A stretch of 64,000 nt of DNA from Pseudomonadaceae bacterium (GTDB taxonomy: Bacteria; Pseudomonadota; Gammaproteobacteria; Pseudomonadales; Pseudomonadaceae). Where the stretch lies: positions 1 to 64,000 of the forward strand of contig JAUVZY010000012.1 in assembly GCA_030602315.1 (NCBI GenBank). Reading direction: 5' to 3'. Every line of letters starts with the position of its first letter. The stretch's first letter is position 1. Below the pieces are notes generated by a model. It did no database searches. It was not told the DNA's origin and saw nothing but the letters and a program-made list of their open reading frames with translations. This document shows positions 40,618 to 52,850 of the stretch, in pieces. The position numbers and the translations under genes are program-made.

Positions 40618-43221
40618 ATGAATACTGAATATCGCAAGGCCCTGGCCGGTACCGGCCTGGATTACTTCGACACCCGCGCTGCGGTGGAAGCCATCCAGCC
40701 GGGTGCCTACGACACGCTGCCGTACACCTCCCGCGTACTGGCCGAGCAATTGGTGCGTCGTTGCGATCCGGCGATGCTGACCGACTCGCTGAAGCAGATC
40801 ATCGAGCGCAAGCGTGACCTGGACTTCCCCTGGTACCCGGCGCGTGTGGTTTGCCACGACATCCTTGGCCAGACCGCACTGGTCGACCTGGCCGGTCTGC
40901 GCGATGCGATTGCCGAGCAGGGCGGCGACCCGTCCAAGGTCAACCCGGTGGTGCCGACGCAGCTGATCGTCGACCACTCGCTGGCCGTCGAGTACGGTGG
41001 CTTCGACCCGGAAGCGTTCGAGAAGAACCGTGCCGTGGAAGAACGCCGCAATGAGGACCGCTTCCATTTCATCGACTGGACGCGCACCGCGTTCAAGAAC
41101 GTCGACGTGATCCCCGCCGGTAACGGGATCATGCACCAGATCAACCTGGAGAAGATGTCTCCGGTGATCCAGGCCCGCGACGGCGTGGCCTTCCCCGACA
41201 CCTGCGTCGGGACCGACTCGCACACCCCCCACGTCGATGCACTGGGTGTGATCGCCATCGGCGTCGGCGGCCTGGAGGCCGAGACCGTGATGCTCGGCCG
41301 CGCCTCGATGATGCGCCTGCCCGACATCGTCGGCGTACGCCTGACCGGCAAGCGCCAGCCCGGCATCACCGCCACCGACATCGTCCTGGCGCTGACCGAG
41401 TTCCTGCGCAAGGAGCGCGTGGTGGGTGCTTACGTCGAATTCTTCGGCGAGGGCGCCGACAGCCTGTCCATCGGTGACCGCGCCACCATTTCCAACATGT
41501 GCCCGGAATACGGCGCCACCGCCGCGATGTTCTACATCGACCAGCAGACCATCGAATACCTCAAGCTGACCGGCCGCGAGCCGGAGCAGGTGGCGCTGGT
41601 CGAGACCTACGCCAAGACCACCGGGCTGTGGGCGACCGCGCTGGAAACCGCCGAATACGAGCGCGTGCTGCACTTCGACCTGTCCACCGTCGTGCGCAAC
41701 ATGGCCGGCCCGTCCAACCCGCACAAGCGCCTGCCGACCTCCGCCCTGCACGAGCGCGGCATCGCTGATGAAGCCAAGCTGAAGGCCGCCCGCGCCGAAG
41801 AGGCCGAAGGTCTGCTGCCGGACGGCGCGGTGATCATTGCCGCCATCACCAGCTGCACCAACACCTCCAACCCGCGAAACGTGGTCGCCGCCGGCCTGCT
41901 GGCCAAGAAGGCCAACGAGCTGGGCCTGGTGCGCAAGCCCTGGGTCAAGTCGTCCTTCGCCCCGGGCTCGAAAGTCGCCAAGCTGTACCTGGAAGAAGCC
42001 GGCCTGCTGCCGGAGCTGGAAAAGCTCGGCTTTGGCATCGTCGCCTACGCCTGCACCACCTGCAACGGCATGTCCGGTGCGCTGGATCCGAAGATCCAGC
42101 AGGAAATCATCGACCGCGACCTGTACGCGACCGCCGTGCTTTCGGGTAACCGCAACTTCGACGGCCGTATCCACCCGTACGCCAAGCAGGCCTTCCTGGC
42201 CTCGCCGCCGCTGGTGGTCGCCTACGCCATCGCCGGTACCGTGCGCTTCGACATCGAGCAGGACGTGCTGGGCACCGACAAGAACGGCAACCCGATCACC
42301 CTGAAGGACCTGTGGCCGTCCGACGAGGAAATCGACGCCATCGTCGCCGCCTCGGTGAAGCCCGAGCAGTTCAAGCAGGTGTACATCCCGATGTTCGACC
42401 TGGGCACCGTGGAAGAAGCCAAGAGCCCGCTGTACGACTGGCGCCCGATGTCCACCTACATCCGTCGTCCGCCGTACTGGGAAGGCGCGCTGGCCGGTGA
42501 GCGTACCCTCAAGGGCATGCGTCCGCTGGCGATCCTGCCGGACAACATCACCACCGACCACCTGTCGCCGTCCAATGCGATCCTGCCGGATTCGGCCGCC
42601 GGTGAGTACCTGGCCAAGATGGGCCTGCCGGAGGAGGACTTCAACTCCTACGCCACCCACCGCGGCGACCACCTGACCGCGCAGCGCGCCACCTTCGCCA
42701 ACCCGCAGTTGGTGAACGAGATGGCCGTGGTCAACGGTGAGGTGAAGAAGGGTTCGCTGGCGCGTGTCGAGCCGGAAGGCAAGGTCATGCGCATGTGGGA
42801 AGCCATCGAGACCTACATGGAGCGCAAGCAGAACCTGATCATCGTCGCCGGTGCCGACTACGGCCAGGGCAGCTCGCGTGACTGGGCGGCCAAGGGCGTG
42901 CGTCTGGCCGGGGTCGAGGCGATCGTCGCCGAGGGCTTCGAGCGCATCCACCGCACCAACCTGGTCGGCATGGGCGTGCTGCCGCTGGAGTTCAAGCCGG
43001 GTACCACCCGCAAGACCCTGGGCCTGGACGGCACCGAGACCTTCGACGTGATCGGCGAGCGCAAGCCGCGCTGTGACCTGACCCTGGTCATTCATCGCAA
43101 GAACGGCGAGACCATCGAGGTGCCGGTGACCTGCCGCCTCGATACCGCCGAAGAAGTCTCGATCTACGAAGCCGGCGGCGTGCTGCAGCGCTTCGCCAAG
43201 GACTTCCTCGGTCAGGCCTGA
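40618..43221 (+). CDS. acnD: Fe/S-dependent 2-methylisocitrate dehydratase AcnD
   Basis: AcnD dehydrates 2-methylcitrate; with PrpF it replaces PrpD. The 867-residue product is an aconitase A-type protein with 4Fe-4S cysteines in SCTNTSNPRN and YACTTCNGMSG, GADYGQGSSRDWAAKG in the swivel domain, and HRTNLVGMGVLPLEF. Start ATG 40618 gives the family opening MNTEYRKALAGTGLDYFDTR; a strong ribosome site is missing, which fits reduced or coupled translation. It is the longest gene of the operon. Confidence 0.95.
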   Translation: MNTEYRKALAGTGLDYFDTRAAVEAIQPGAYDTLPYTSRVLAEQLVRRCDPAMLTDSLKQIIERKRDLDFPWYPARVVCHDILGQTALVDLAGLRDAIAEQGGDPSKVNPVVPTQLIVDHSLAVEYGGFDPEAFEKNRAVEERRNEDRFHFIDWTRTAFKNVDVIPAGNGIMHQINLEKMSPVIQARDGVAFPDTCVGTDSHTPHVDALGVIAIGVGGLEAETVMLGRASMMRLPDIVGVRLTGKRQPGITATDIVLALTEFLRKERVVGAYVEFFGEGADSLSIGDRATISNMCPEYGATAAMFYIDQQTIEYLKLTGREPEQVALVETYAKTTGLWATALETAEYERVLHFDLSTVVRNMAGPSNPHKRLPTSALHERGIADEAKLKAARAEEAEGLLPDGAVIIAAITSCTNTSNPRNVVAAGLLAKKANELGLVRKPWVKSSFAPGSKVAKLYLEEAGLLPELEKLGFGIVAYACTTCNGMSGALDPKIQQEIIDRDLYATAVLSGNRNFDGRIHPYAKQAFLASPPLVVAYAIAGTVRFDIEQDVLGTDKNGNPITLKDLWPSDEEIDAIVAASVKPEQFKQVYIPMFDLGTVEEAKSPLYDWRPMSTYIRRPPYWEGALAGERTLKGMRPLAILPDNITTDHLSPSNAILPDSAAGEYLAKMGLPEEDFNSYATHRGDHLTAQRATFANPQLVNEMAVVNGEVKKGSLARVEPEGKVMRMWEAIETYMERKQNLIIVAGADYGQGSSRDWAAKGVRLAGVEAIVAEGFERIHRTNLVGMGVLPLEFKPGTTRKTLGLDGTETFDVIGERKPRCDLTLVIHRKNGETIEVPVTCRLDTAEEVSIYEAGGVLQRFAKDFLGQA

Positions 43222-43320
43222 TCGGTCGCCCCGGCCGCCACGGCGGTCGGGGTGCCGACTCTGCATTCCATCCTCCGAGTCGCCGTCCGGCGGCTCGGTT
43301 TCAAGAGGACGAGCGTTTCC

Positions 43321-44508
43321 ATGTCCCACGTACCCCAGATCAAGATTCCCGCGACCTATATTCGCGGCGGTACCAGCAAGGGCGTGTTCTTCCGCCTGCA
43401 GGACCTGCCGGAAAGCTGCCAGGTTCCGGGTGCGGCCCGCGACAAGCTGTTCATGCGCGTGATCGGCAGCCCCGATCCTTACTCCGCGCATATCGATGGC
43501 ATGGGCGGCGCCACCTCCAGCACCAGCAAGTGCGTGATCCTCTCCAAGAGCAGCCAGCCCGAGCATGACGTCGACTACCTCTACGGGCAGGTCTCGATCG
43601 ACAAGGCCTTCGTCGACTGGAGCGGCAACTGCGGCAACCTGTCCACCGCCGCCGGCGCGTTTGCCATCCATGCCGGTCTGGTCGACCCGGCGCGCATCCC
43701 GGAAAACGGCACCTGCGTGGTGCGTATCTGGCAGGCCAACATCCAGAAGACCATCATTGCCCATGTGCCGGTGACCAACGGCCAGGTGCAGGAAACCGGC
43801 GATTTCGAGCTGGACGGTGTGACCTTCCCGGCGGCGGAGATCGTGCTCGAGTTCCTTGATCCGTCCGATGACGGCGAGGAGGGCGGCTCGATGTTCCCCA
43901 CTGGCAATCTGGTCGATGAACTGGAGGTGCCCGGCATCGGTACGCTGAAGGCAACCATGATCGCCGCCGGCATTCCCACGGTGTTCGTCAATGCCGAGGA
44001 CATCGGCTACCAGGGCACCGAGCTGCGCGAGGCCATCAACGGCAGCCCCGAAGCGCTGGCGCGTTTCGAGGCGATCCGGGTGGCCGGTGCGCTGCGCATG
44101 GGGCTGATCAAGACGGCCGAAGAAGCGGCGACCCGCCAGCACACGCCGAAGATCGCTTTCGTCTCCAAGCCCAAGACCTACCAGGCCTCCAGCGGCAAGA
44201 CCATCGAGGCCGGCGATGTCGACCTGCTGGTCCGTGCGCTGTCGATGGGCAAGCTGCACCACGCGATGATGGGCACCTGCGCGGTGGCCATCGGCACGGC
44301 GGCGGCGGTGCCCGGTACGCTGGTCAATCTGGCGGCAGGTGGCGGCGAGCGCACGGCGGTGCGCTTCGGTCACCCGTCCGGCACGCTGCGCGTCGGTGCC
44401 GAAGCCAAGCAGGTAGACGGTGAGTGGACGGTGACCAAGGCGATCATGAGCCGCAGCGCACGCATCATCATGGAAGGCTGGGTGCGGGTGCCGGGCGACA
44501 GCTTCTGA
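43321..44508 (+). CDS. prpF: 2-methylaconitate cis-trans isomerase PrpF
   Basis: PrpF isomerises the product of AcnD so that aconitase can finish making 2-methylisocitrate. The 395-residue product begins with the family segment IPATYIRGGTSKGVFF and has a diaminopimelate-epimerase-like two-lobed fold with SGNCGNLSTAAGAFAI and the C-terminal GGGERTAVRFGHPSG. The start is ATG 43321; a GTG at 43252 would add 23 residues with no family match. It ends before a terminator, so no prpD follows here. Confidence 0.95.
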   Translation: MSHVPQIKIPATYIRGGTSKGVFFRLQDLPESCQVPGAARDKLFMRVIGSPDPYSAHIDGMGGATSSTSKCVILSKSSQPEHDVDYLYGQVSIDKAFVDWSGNCGNLSTAAGAFAIHAGLVDPARIPENGTCVVRIWQANIQKTIIAHVPVTNGQVQETGDFELDGVTFPAAEIVLEFLDPSDDGEEGGSMFPTGNLVDELEVPGIGTLKATMIAAGIPTVFVNAEDIGYQGTELREAINGSPEALARFEAIRVAGALRMGLIKTAEEAATRQHTPKIAFVSKPKTYQASSGKTIEAGDVDLLVRALSMGKLHHAMMGTCAVAIGTAAAVPGTLVNLAAGGGERTAVRFGHPSGTLRVGAEAKQVDGEWTVTKAIMSRSARIIMEGWVRVPGDSF

Positions 44509-44546
44509 AGTGTCGGCAGGCGATCGCCCCGAGCGGTGGTGGAACG

Positions 44547-44578
44547 AAAAAAGCCGGAAGCGAGCTTCCGGCTTTTAG
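44547..44578. terminator. bidirectional terminator between prpF and ppsR
   Basis: A ten-pair stem, AAGCCGGAAG (44551-44560) with its complement 44565-44574, is flanked by an A-run on the left and TTTT on the right. It lies about 40 bases after prpF and 50 before the ppsR stop, and should end both convergent transcripts. Confidence 0.85.
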
Positions 44579-44624
44579 CGAAAAAAACCACCGCCGAAGA
44601 GAATTTCGGCGAGCGGCAACGGTC

Positions 44625-45443
44625 TTATTTCAGCCTGCGTTCGACGCCTTTTTCCACCAGGATCTTGGCCGAGATTTCTTCCACCGAGAAATGGGTGGAA
44701 TTGATGTAGTTGATGTTCTCGCGGCGGAACAACTGTTCCACTTCGCGAACTTCGAACTCACATTGGGCGAAGCTTGCGTAACGGCTGTTGGGTTTGCGCT
44801 CATTGCGGATGGCGGCAAGACGATCGGGGTCGATGGTGAGCCCGAACAGTTTGTCCCGGTATGGCTTCAGGGCGCTGGGCAGTTGCAGACGCTCCATGTC
44901 CTCTTCGGTAAGCGGATAGTTTGCCGCGCGGATGCCAAACTGCATGGCCATGTAAAGACAGGTCGGTGTCTTTCCGCAGCGTGATACACCGACGAGGATC
45001 AGGTCGGCCTTGTCGTAATGACGAGTGCGAGCACCATCGTCATTATCGAGCGCGAAATTGACCGCCTCGATACGCTCCATGTAGTTGCTGTTGTGGCTGA
45101 TGGAGTGGGACTTGCCGACCGAATAGGAAGAGCGAGCGACCAGTTCATGCTCCAGCGGGGCCAGGAAGGAAGAGAAGATGTCGATCATAAAGCCATTGGA
45201 TTCGGCGAGAATGTCCCGAATTTCCTGGTTCACCAGCGTATCGAAGATGATTGGCCGCGCGCCGTCCCTTTCCGCCGCTGCGTTGATTTGCTGTACCATC
45301 GCCCGGGCTTTTTCCGGGGTGTCAATGTACGGCCGGGTCAACTTGTTGAAGGTGATGTTCTCGAACTGGGCCAAGAGACTCTGGCCAAGCGTTTCGGCGG
45401 TGATGCCAGTTCCGTCGGAGATAAAAAATGCAGTTCGTTTCAT
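44625..45443 (-). CDS. ppsR: phosphoenolpyruvate synthase regulatory protein (kinase/pyrophosphorylase)
   Basis: PpsR (DUF299) inactivates and reactivates PEP synthase by ADP-dependent phosphorylation and Pi-dependent dephosphorylation. The 272-residue protein starts [18 protein letters not shown] and has a P-loop [10 protein letters not shown] at about 152-161. It is divergent from ppsA, its target. Start at 45443 was preferred over 45458, the family beginning at MKRT. Confidence 0.95.
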   Translation of the reverse strand: MKRTAFFISDGTGITAETLGQSLLAQFENITFNKLTRPYIDTPEKARAMVQQINAAAERDGARPIIFDTLVNQEIRDILAESNGFMIDIFSSFLAPLEHELVARSSYSVGKSHSISHNSNYMERIEAVNFALDNDDGARTRHYDKADLILVGVSRCGKTPTCLYMAMQFGIRAANYPLTEEDMERLQLPSALKPYRDKLFGLTIDPDRLAAIRNERKPNSRYASFAQCEFEVREVEQLFRRENINYINSTHFSVEEISAKILVEKGVERRLK

Positions 45444-45601
45444 GCGCCTGGCCTTCAATCGTAATTACGGTTCAGCTGATATAGTTCCAGCAGCTTGCCG
45501 AGCCTCGAAATGACGGGGCATTGTCACTCATTTCGTTGGACCAAGCCACCGCGCGAGGCTTCGCTCCGACCGGTTAAATACACGAACGTGGAGAGATCAC
45601 C

Positions 45602-47971
<2,370 letters not shown>

Positions 47972-47988
47972 CCCTGATCGGCAGGCAC

Positions 47989-48016
47989 AAAAAAGGCGGA
48001 GAGATCCGCCTTTTTT
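47989..48016. terminator. bidirectional terminator between ppsA and the SCP2 gene
   Basis: AAAAAAGGCGGA (47989-48000) pairs with TCCGCCTTTTTT (48005-48016) around a GAGA loop. There are strong T-runs in both directions, 18 bases after ppsA and 20 before the convergent stop. Confidence 0.92.
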
Positions 48017-48035
48017 GTTTTCTTGAATCCTGCCT

Positions 48036-48350
48036 TCAGGACGGGAACAGCTCGCCCAGTTTCATGGCGAGCATCATGTCGCCCTCGGCGCGCAGGCGGC
48101 CGGACATGAACGCCGACATGCCGCTGGTCTCGCCGCTGATGATGCCTTTCATGGTGGCCTTGTCCATGATCAGGGTGCAGTCCGGATTGTTCGCCTGGCC
48201 CACGGCGAGGTTGCACTGGCCATCCTTCACCGCCAGGTAATAGTCGTCGGCGTCGCTGATGTTGAACTGATAGACAAGGTCCAGGCCTTGTGACGCGCTG
48301 GCGTTGAAGCGCGATTGCATGACTTGGATGATGTCGTCGACGTTGCTCAT
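48036..48350 (-). CDS. SCP2 sterol-binding domain protein
   Basis: This 104-residue single-domain protein has the SCP2 fold: an amphipathic start, then DYYLAVKDGQCNLAVG, and a C-terminal GMSAFMSGRLRAEGDMMLAMKLGELF. SCP2 proteins bind lipids or acyl-CoA in a hydrophobic cavity. The bacterial role is unclear. It has no signal peptide and appears monocistronic. Confidence 0.88.
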   Translation of the reverse strand: MSNVDDIIQVMQSRFNASASQGLDLVYQFNISDADDYYLAVKDGQCNLAVGQANNPDCTLIMDKATMKGIISGETSGMSAFMSGRLRAEGDMMLAMKLGELFPS

Positions 48351-48514
48351 GTGATTTCCCGGTCTGTTGTTCTGAATGCTTGCCTGCGTGCATGGCCGTG
48401 GCGAGGGTAGGTGCCCGTTGCCGGCGCTGTCAACGAAGCGGCGCGCTATGCGCCTCTCGCGGCCGCCGTTATGCTTGCGAGCACGGCACCGAACCGTTGA
48501 CCCCAGGAGGATAT

Positions 48515-49540
48515 GTGGAGTTTCTTGCCGACTACGCCAGTTTTTTCGCCAAGACGCTGACTGTGGTAGTGGCGATCGTCATCGTGCTGATTGCGATTGC
48601 CGTACTGCGCAAGGGGCGCTCCCGGCATCGGGCCGGGCATCTGGATGTCCACAAGCTCAACGAGTTCTACAAGAGCATGCGCGAGCGCCTGGAAGAGTCG
48701 CTGCTCGACAAGGACGAGCTCAAGGCGCTGCGCAAGCGCGAGGCGAAAGCGGAGAAGGCCGCGGGCCGGGAAAAACGCGAACCGCGTGATCGCGTGTTCG
48801 TGCTGGACTTCGATGGCGACATTCGCGCGTCTGCAGTCGACAGCCTGCGCCAGGAAGTCACCGCCTTGCTGACGCTAGCCAAGTCGACGGACGAGGTGGT
48901 TGTGCGTCTGGAAAGCGCCGGCGGCATGGTGCACAGCTACGGCCTGGCGGCTTCCCAGCTGGCGCGTATCCGCGAGGCCGGCGTGCCATTGACCATCTGT
49001 GTCGACAAGGTGGCGGCGAGCGGCGGCTACATGATGGCCTGTATCGGCCACAAGATTCTGGCGGCGCCATTCGCCATCCTGGGTTCGATCGGTGTGGTGG
49101 CCCAGTTGCCGAACATCCATCGGTTGCTCAAGAAACACGACGTGGACGTGGAGATCCTCACCGCCGGCGAGTACAAGCGCACGCTCACCGTGCTCGGTGA
49201 AAATACCGAGAAGGGGCGCGAGAAGTTCAAGGAAGACCTGGAAACCACGCATCAGTTGTTCAAGGACTTTGTCGCGCAGCACCGGCCGCAGCTGTCGATC
49301 GAGAAGGTGGCGACCGGCGAGGTGTGGTTGGGCACCTCGGCGCTGGATCACCAGTTGGTCGACGAGCTGTGCACCAGCGATGAGTACCTGGCGCGCCGGG
49401 TGCGTGAGGCCGACCTTTTCCGGGTGCAGTATGTCGAGAAGAAAAGCCTGCCCGAGCGTATTGGTGTGACCGCCAGCGCGGTGCTGGAGGCCTGCCTGCT
49501 CAAGGGGTGGAGCCGTCTCAATGAACAGCGTTTCTGGTAG
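48515..49540 (+). CDS. sohB: inner-membrane peptidase SohB
   Basis: SohB is a signal-peptide-peptidase-like Ser-Lys protease of the inner membrane. The 341-residue product has one helix (about 14-32), a basic coiled linker and the SppA-like core. Ser169 lies in KVAASGGYMM and Lys221 in AGEYKRTL, the catalytic pair. The start is a GTG with a near-perfect AGGAGG five bases upstream; this rules out the longer frame from 48380. The acuI-like gene starts 11 bases after its stop, so they may be co-transcribed. Confidence 0.93.
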   Translation: MEFLADYASFFAKTLTVVVAIVIVLIAIAVLRKGRSRHRAGHLDVHKLNEFYKSMRERLEESLLDKDELKALRKREAKAEKAAGREKREPRDRVFVLDFDGDIRASAVDSLRQEVTALLTLAKSTDEVVVRLESAGGMVHSYGLAASQLARIREAGVPLTICVDKVAASGGYMMACIGHKILAAPFAILGSIGVVAQLPNIHRLLKKHDVDVEILTAGEYKRTLTVLGENTEKGREKFKEDLETTHQLFKDFVAQHRPQLSIEKVATGEVWLGTSALDHQLVDELCTSDEYLARRVREADLFRVQYVEKKSLPERIGVTASAVLEACLLKGWSRLNEQRFW

Positions 49541-49550
49541 TGGAGGTGAT

Positions 49551-50543
49551 ATGACCAGTTTTACCGCATTGCAGGTACGGGAAATCGCTCCCGGGCAGTT
49601 CGAGCGTTCGCTGGTGCAGCGCAGCGTCGACGAGCTTCCCCAGGGTGAGGTGCTGATTCGGGTTCGTTACTCTTCACTCAATTACAAGGACGCGCTCTCT
49701 GCGGCCGGCAATCGCGCGGTGACTCGCGAGTACCCCCACACGCCGGGGATCGACGCCGCCGGCGTGGTGGAGCAGTCCGCGGTTGCCGAGTTCGCGCCGG
49801 GTGACGAGGTGATCGTCACCGGCTACGACCTGGGCATGAATACCGCCGGTGGATTCGCCCAGTACATCCGCGTGCCGGCCGCCTGGGTGATCAAGCGCCC
49901 GGAAGGGTTGTCCCTGCGCGATGCGATGACCCTCGGTACCGCGGGCCTCACCGCGGCGCTGTGTGTCGACAAACTGGAGCAGGCCGGGCTCGAGCCGGGG
50001 CAGGGGCCGGTACTGGTGACCGGCGCCACCGGTGGCGTCGGCAGCCTCGCGGTGCTGTTGCTGTCGAGTCTGGGTCACGAGGTGGTTGCAGTTACGGGAA
50101 AGGCTGACCAGGCCGAGCATTTGCGTGAGCTGGGCGCCTCGCAGGTGATCGGCCGCGAGGCGCTGCAGGCCGGCACCGGCAAGCCGATGTTGAAGGAGCA
50201 GTGGGCAGCGGCGGTGGACACCGTCGGCGGCGAGATCCTGTTCAACGTGGTCAAGTCGCTGCGCCGTGGGGGCAGTGTGGCCTGTTGCGGGCTGACCGCC
50301 GGCACCGATTTCGCCGGCAACGTGTTCCCGTTCATCCTGCGCGGGGTCAACCTGCTTGGTGTGGACTCGGTGGAAATCCCGCTGATGACCAAGGCGGCGA
50401 TGTGGGACAAGCTGTCGCTGCAGTGGAAACTCCCCGGGCTGGAGCGTCTGGTGCATGAGGTGGACCTGGCGCAGTTGCCGGCCGAGATGGACCGGATTCT
50501 TGCCGGCGGTCAGATTGGTCGGGTGCTGGTCCGCATCGACTGA
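49551..50543 (+). CDS. AcuI-like (YhdH/YhfP) quinone oxidoreductase, probable acrylyl-CoA reductase
   Basis: This 330-residue medium-chain reductase of the YhdH/YhfP family reduces the C=C of acrylyl-CoA-type substrates with NADPH. It has the opening SSLNYKDALSAAG, PHTPGIDAAG, the NADPH-binding GATGGVGSLAVLLL and the segment VTGKADQAEHLRELGA. No zinc site is present. GGAGG lies just before ATG 49551. It may protect the cell from acrylyl-CoA, which would complement propionate metabolism, but that is inference. A strong terminator follows. Confidence 0.88.
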   Translation: MTSFTALQVREIAPGQFERSLVQRSVDELPQGEVLIRVRYSSLNYKDALSAAGNRAVTREYPHTPGIDAAGVVEQSAVAEFAPGDEVIVTGYDLGMNTAGGFAQYIRVPAAWVIKRPEGLSLRDAMTLGTAGLTAALCVDKLEQAGLEPGQGPVLVTGATGGVGSLAVLLLSSLGHEVVAVTGKADQAEHLRELGASQVIGREALQAGTGKPMLKEQWAAAVDTVGGEILFNVVKSLRRGGSVACCGLTAGTDFAGNVFPFILRGVNLLGVDSVEIPLMTKAAMWDKLSLQWKLPGLERLVHEVDLAQLPAEMDRILAGGQIGRVLVRID

Positions 50544-50571
50544 CGACCGATCGATTCGTACGCCCGGAAAA

Positions 50572-50600
50572 ACAAAAACCCGCTTTACGCGGGTTTTTGT
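50572..50600. terminator. bidirectional terminator between the AcuI-like and DUF934 genes
   Basis: A perfect 12-pair stem (50572-50583 with 50589-50600) has five consecutive A-T pairs toward its base and a five-base loop. It lies 28 bases after one stop and 20 before the other. Confidence 0.9.
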
Positions 50601-50620
50601 TGGGTCGCGAAACGCGTCGA

Positions 50621-51118
50621 TCAGGCGCGACGGCGGTAGAGCGGCAGCGGCTCGTCAACCGCGGCCTGATAGGTCACGGTGAAGTCCTTCAGACCTTCCA
50701 GCGCAGCTTGCGGATCACGGTCGGCGCGCACGGCGAAGGCATCGAAGCCGCAACGGGCCATGGCGAACAGCTGGTCGCGCAGCACATCGCCAATGGCACG
50801 GATCTCACCTTTGTAGCCGTAACGCTCGCGCAGCAGACGGGCGGTGGAATAGTGACGCCCGTCGGTGAACGCCGGGAAATTCAGCGCGATGACCTGGAAG
50901 TGTTCGAGGTCATCGGCGATTTCTTCGATCAGCTCGTCGGCGTCCAGCCACACGCCAAGGCCACCGTCGCGTGCCTTGAGCGCATGCGACGACTCCAGCC
51001 ACAGATGTAGCGGCACGATCATGTCGTCGCTGTTGGGCATGCCATCGAGGCTGCCGTCCTTCGGGATCAGGTGCCAGCTCTCGACCACCAGCTCGCCGTT
51101 CTTAATGATTTGCTGCAT
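50621..51118 (-). CDS. DUF934 protein, partner of sulfite reductase
   Basis: This 165-residue DUF934 protein is usually encoded right after a CysI-type sulfite reductase. It is thought to help sulfite reduction where CysJ is missing. It has no cofactor motif of its own that I recognise. Key family segments are LWLDADELIEEIADDLEHF and FTDGRHYSTARLLR. Its start overlaps the cysI stop by 17 bases, so the two are translated together. Confidence 0.88.
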   Translation of the reverse strand: MQQIIKNGELVVESWHLIPKDGSLDGMPNSDDMIVPLHLWLESSHALKARDGGLGVWLDADELIEEIADDLEHFQVIALNFPAFTDGRHYSTARLLRERYGYKGEIRAIGDVLRDQLFAMARCGFDAFAVRADRDPQAALEGLKDFTVTYQAAVDEPLPLYRRRA

Positions 51119-52754
51119 AGACGCGCTCCTTGAAGGGGGCGATGCCGATCCGGCGGAAGGTGTCCAGGAAGGTCTCTTCCTCGGTGCGGCTTTCCACGTA
51201 CACCTTGATGATCTTCTCGATCACATCCGGCATGGCGTCCTGGGCGAAGGCCGGGCCGAGGATCTGGCCGAGGCTGGCGTTACGCCCGGCGCTGCCGCCG
51301 AGTGACACCTGATAGAACTCCTCGCCCTTCTTGTCGACGCCGAGGATGCCGATGTTGCCGACATGGTGGTGACCACAGGCGTTCATGCAGCCGGAAATGT
51401 TCAGGTCCAGCTCGCCGATGTCGAACAGGTAGTCCAGGTCGTCGAAGCGGCGCTGGATGGCTTCGGCCACCGGAATCGACTTGGCATTGGCCAGCGAGCA
51501 GAAGTCGCCGCCCGGGCAGCAGATGATGTCGGTGAGCAGGCCGATGTTGGGGGTGGCGAAGCCGTGTTCGCGCAGTTCCTGCCACAGGGCCAGCAGCTGG
51601 CCTTGTTCGACATCGGCCAGGATCATGTTCTGGAAGTGGCTGTTGCGCACTTCGCCGAAGCTGTAGCGGTCAGCCAGCTCGGCGATGGCGTCGAGCTGCT
51701 TGTCGGTGACATCGCCCGGGGCCACGCCGGTGGGCTTGAGCGAGAGGGTCACCGCGCAGTAGCCGGGCTTCTTGTGCGCCACCACGTTGCGCTCGCGCCA
51801 GCGGGCGAAACCCGGGTGCTCGGCGTCCAGTGCAGAGAAGTCGATGTCCTGCAGGGCCTTGTACTGGGGGTCGACGAAATGGCCGGAGACCCGGGCGATT
51901 TCCGCCTCGGTGAGGGTCATCGGGCCATCCTTGAGGTGCGCCCACTCGGCCTCGACGCGCTCGGCGAAGACTTCCGGGGTCAGCGCCTTGACCAGGATCT
52001 TGATGCGCGCCTTGAACTTGTTGTCACGACGGCCGAATCGGTTGTAGACCCGCAGGATCGCCTCGAGGTAGCTCAACAGGTGCTGCCAGGGCAGGAACTC
52101 GTTGATGAAGCTGCCGACGATCGGGGTACGGCCCAGGCCGCCACCCACCGATACGCGGAAGCCCAGCTCACCGGCCTGGTTCTTCACCGCTTCCAGACCG
52201 ATGTCATGCACTTCGATGGCGGCACGATCGCTCACGGCACCGTTGACCGCGATCTTGAACTTGCGCGGCAGGTGAGTGAACTCAGGGTGGAAGGTCGACC
52301 ACTGACGGATGATTTCGCACCAGGGGCGCGGATCGATGATCTCGTCGCGCGCCACGCCAGCGAACTGGTCGGTGGTGGTGTTGCGGATGCAGTTGCCGCT
52401 GGTCTGGATCGCGTGCATCTGCACGGTCGCCAGTTCGGCAAGGATTTCCGGCACGTCTTCCAGGTCCGGCCAGTTGAACTGGACGTTCTGGCGGGTACTG
52501 ATGTGTGCGTAGCCCTTGTCGTAGTCGCGGGCGATTTGCGCCAGCTTGCGCACCTGGCGCGAGGAAAGCAGGCCGTAGGGGACGGCCACCCGCAGCATCG
52601 GCGCGTAGCGCTGGATGTACAGGCCGTTCTGCAGGCGCAGCGGGCGGAATTCTTCGGCCGCCAGTTCACCGGCCAGGTAACGGCGGGTCTGGTCGCGGAA
52701 CTGCTTGACGCGTTCCTCCACGATGAGCTGGTCGTACTGGTCGTATTGGTACAT
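51102..52754 (-). CDS. cysI: assimilatory sulfite reductase hemoprotein
   Basis: This siroheme and 4Fe-4S enzyme reduces sulfite to sulfide. The 550-residue protein has the two nitrite/sulfite reductase half-repeats, siroheme-binding arginines (STRQNVQFNW), and the cluster cysteines ICCPGGDFCSLA and GCMNACGHHH. The form paired with DUF934 probably takes electrons without a CysJ flavoprotein. The ATG at 52754 has AGGAAG upstream; an upstream in-frame start was rejected. AT-rich DNA around 52851-52885, unlike its surroundings, probably holds its promoter and activator site. Confidence 0.93.
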   Translation of the reverse strand: MYQYDQYDQLIVEERVKQFRDQTRRYLAGELAAEEFRPLRLQNGLYIQRYAPMLRVAVPYGLLSSRQVRKLAQIARDYDKGYAHISTRQNVQFNWPDLEDVPEILAELATVQMHAIQTSGNCIRNTTTDQFAGVARDEIIDPRPWCEIIRQWSTFHPEFTHLPRKFKIAVNGAVSDRAAIEVHDIGLEAVKNQAGELGFRVSVGGGLGRTPIVGSFINEFLPWQHLLSYLEAILRVYNRFGRRDNKFKARIKILVKALTPEVFAERVEAEWAHLKDGPMTLTEAEIARVSGHFVDPQYKALQDIDFSALDAEHPGFARWRERNVVAHKKPGYCAVTLSLKPTGVAPGDVTDKQLDAIAELADRYSFGEVRNSHFQNMILADVEQGQLLALWQELREHGFATPNIGLLTDIICCPGGDFCSLANAKSIPVAEAIQRRFDDLDYLFDIGELDLNISGCMNACGHHHVGNIGILGVDKKGEEFYQVSLGGSAGRNASLGQILGPAFAQDAMPDVIEKIIKVYVESRTEEETFLDTFRRIGIAPFKERVYAANH

Positions 52755-52850
52755 GGATCTTCCTGTCATCAGGCCCGCAGGCCGGACCGGGCAAAGGATG
52801 GCGGGCGCGCACGGCGCTCCGGCGGGGGAAGATACCAGTCCGCCTTTATA

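Noticed and set aside
39352-44373. A 1673-codon open frame on the minus strand across prpC, acnD and prpF
   Set aside because: It is antisense to three clearly recognised genes. Its length comes from their strong G/C third-position bias, which removes antisense stops; the translation is low-complexity His/Gly/Val/Gln-rich and has no ribosome site.
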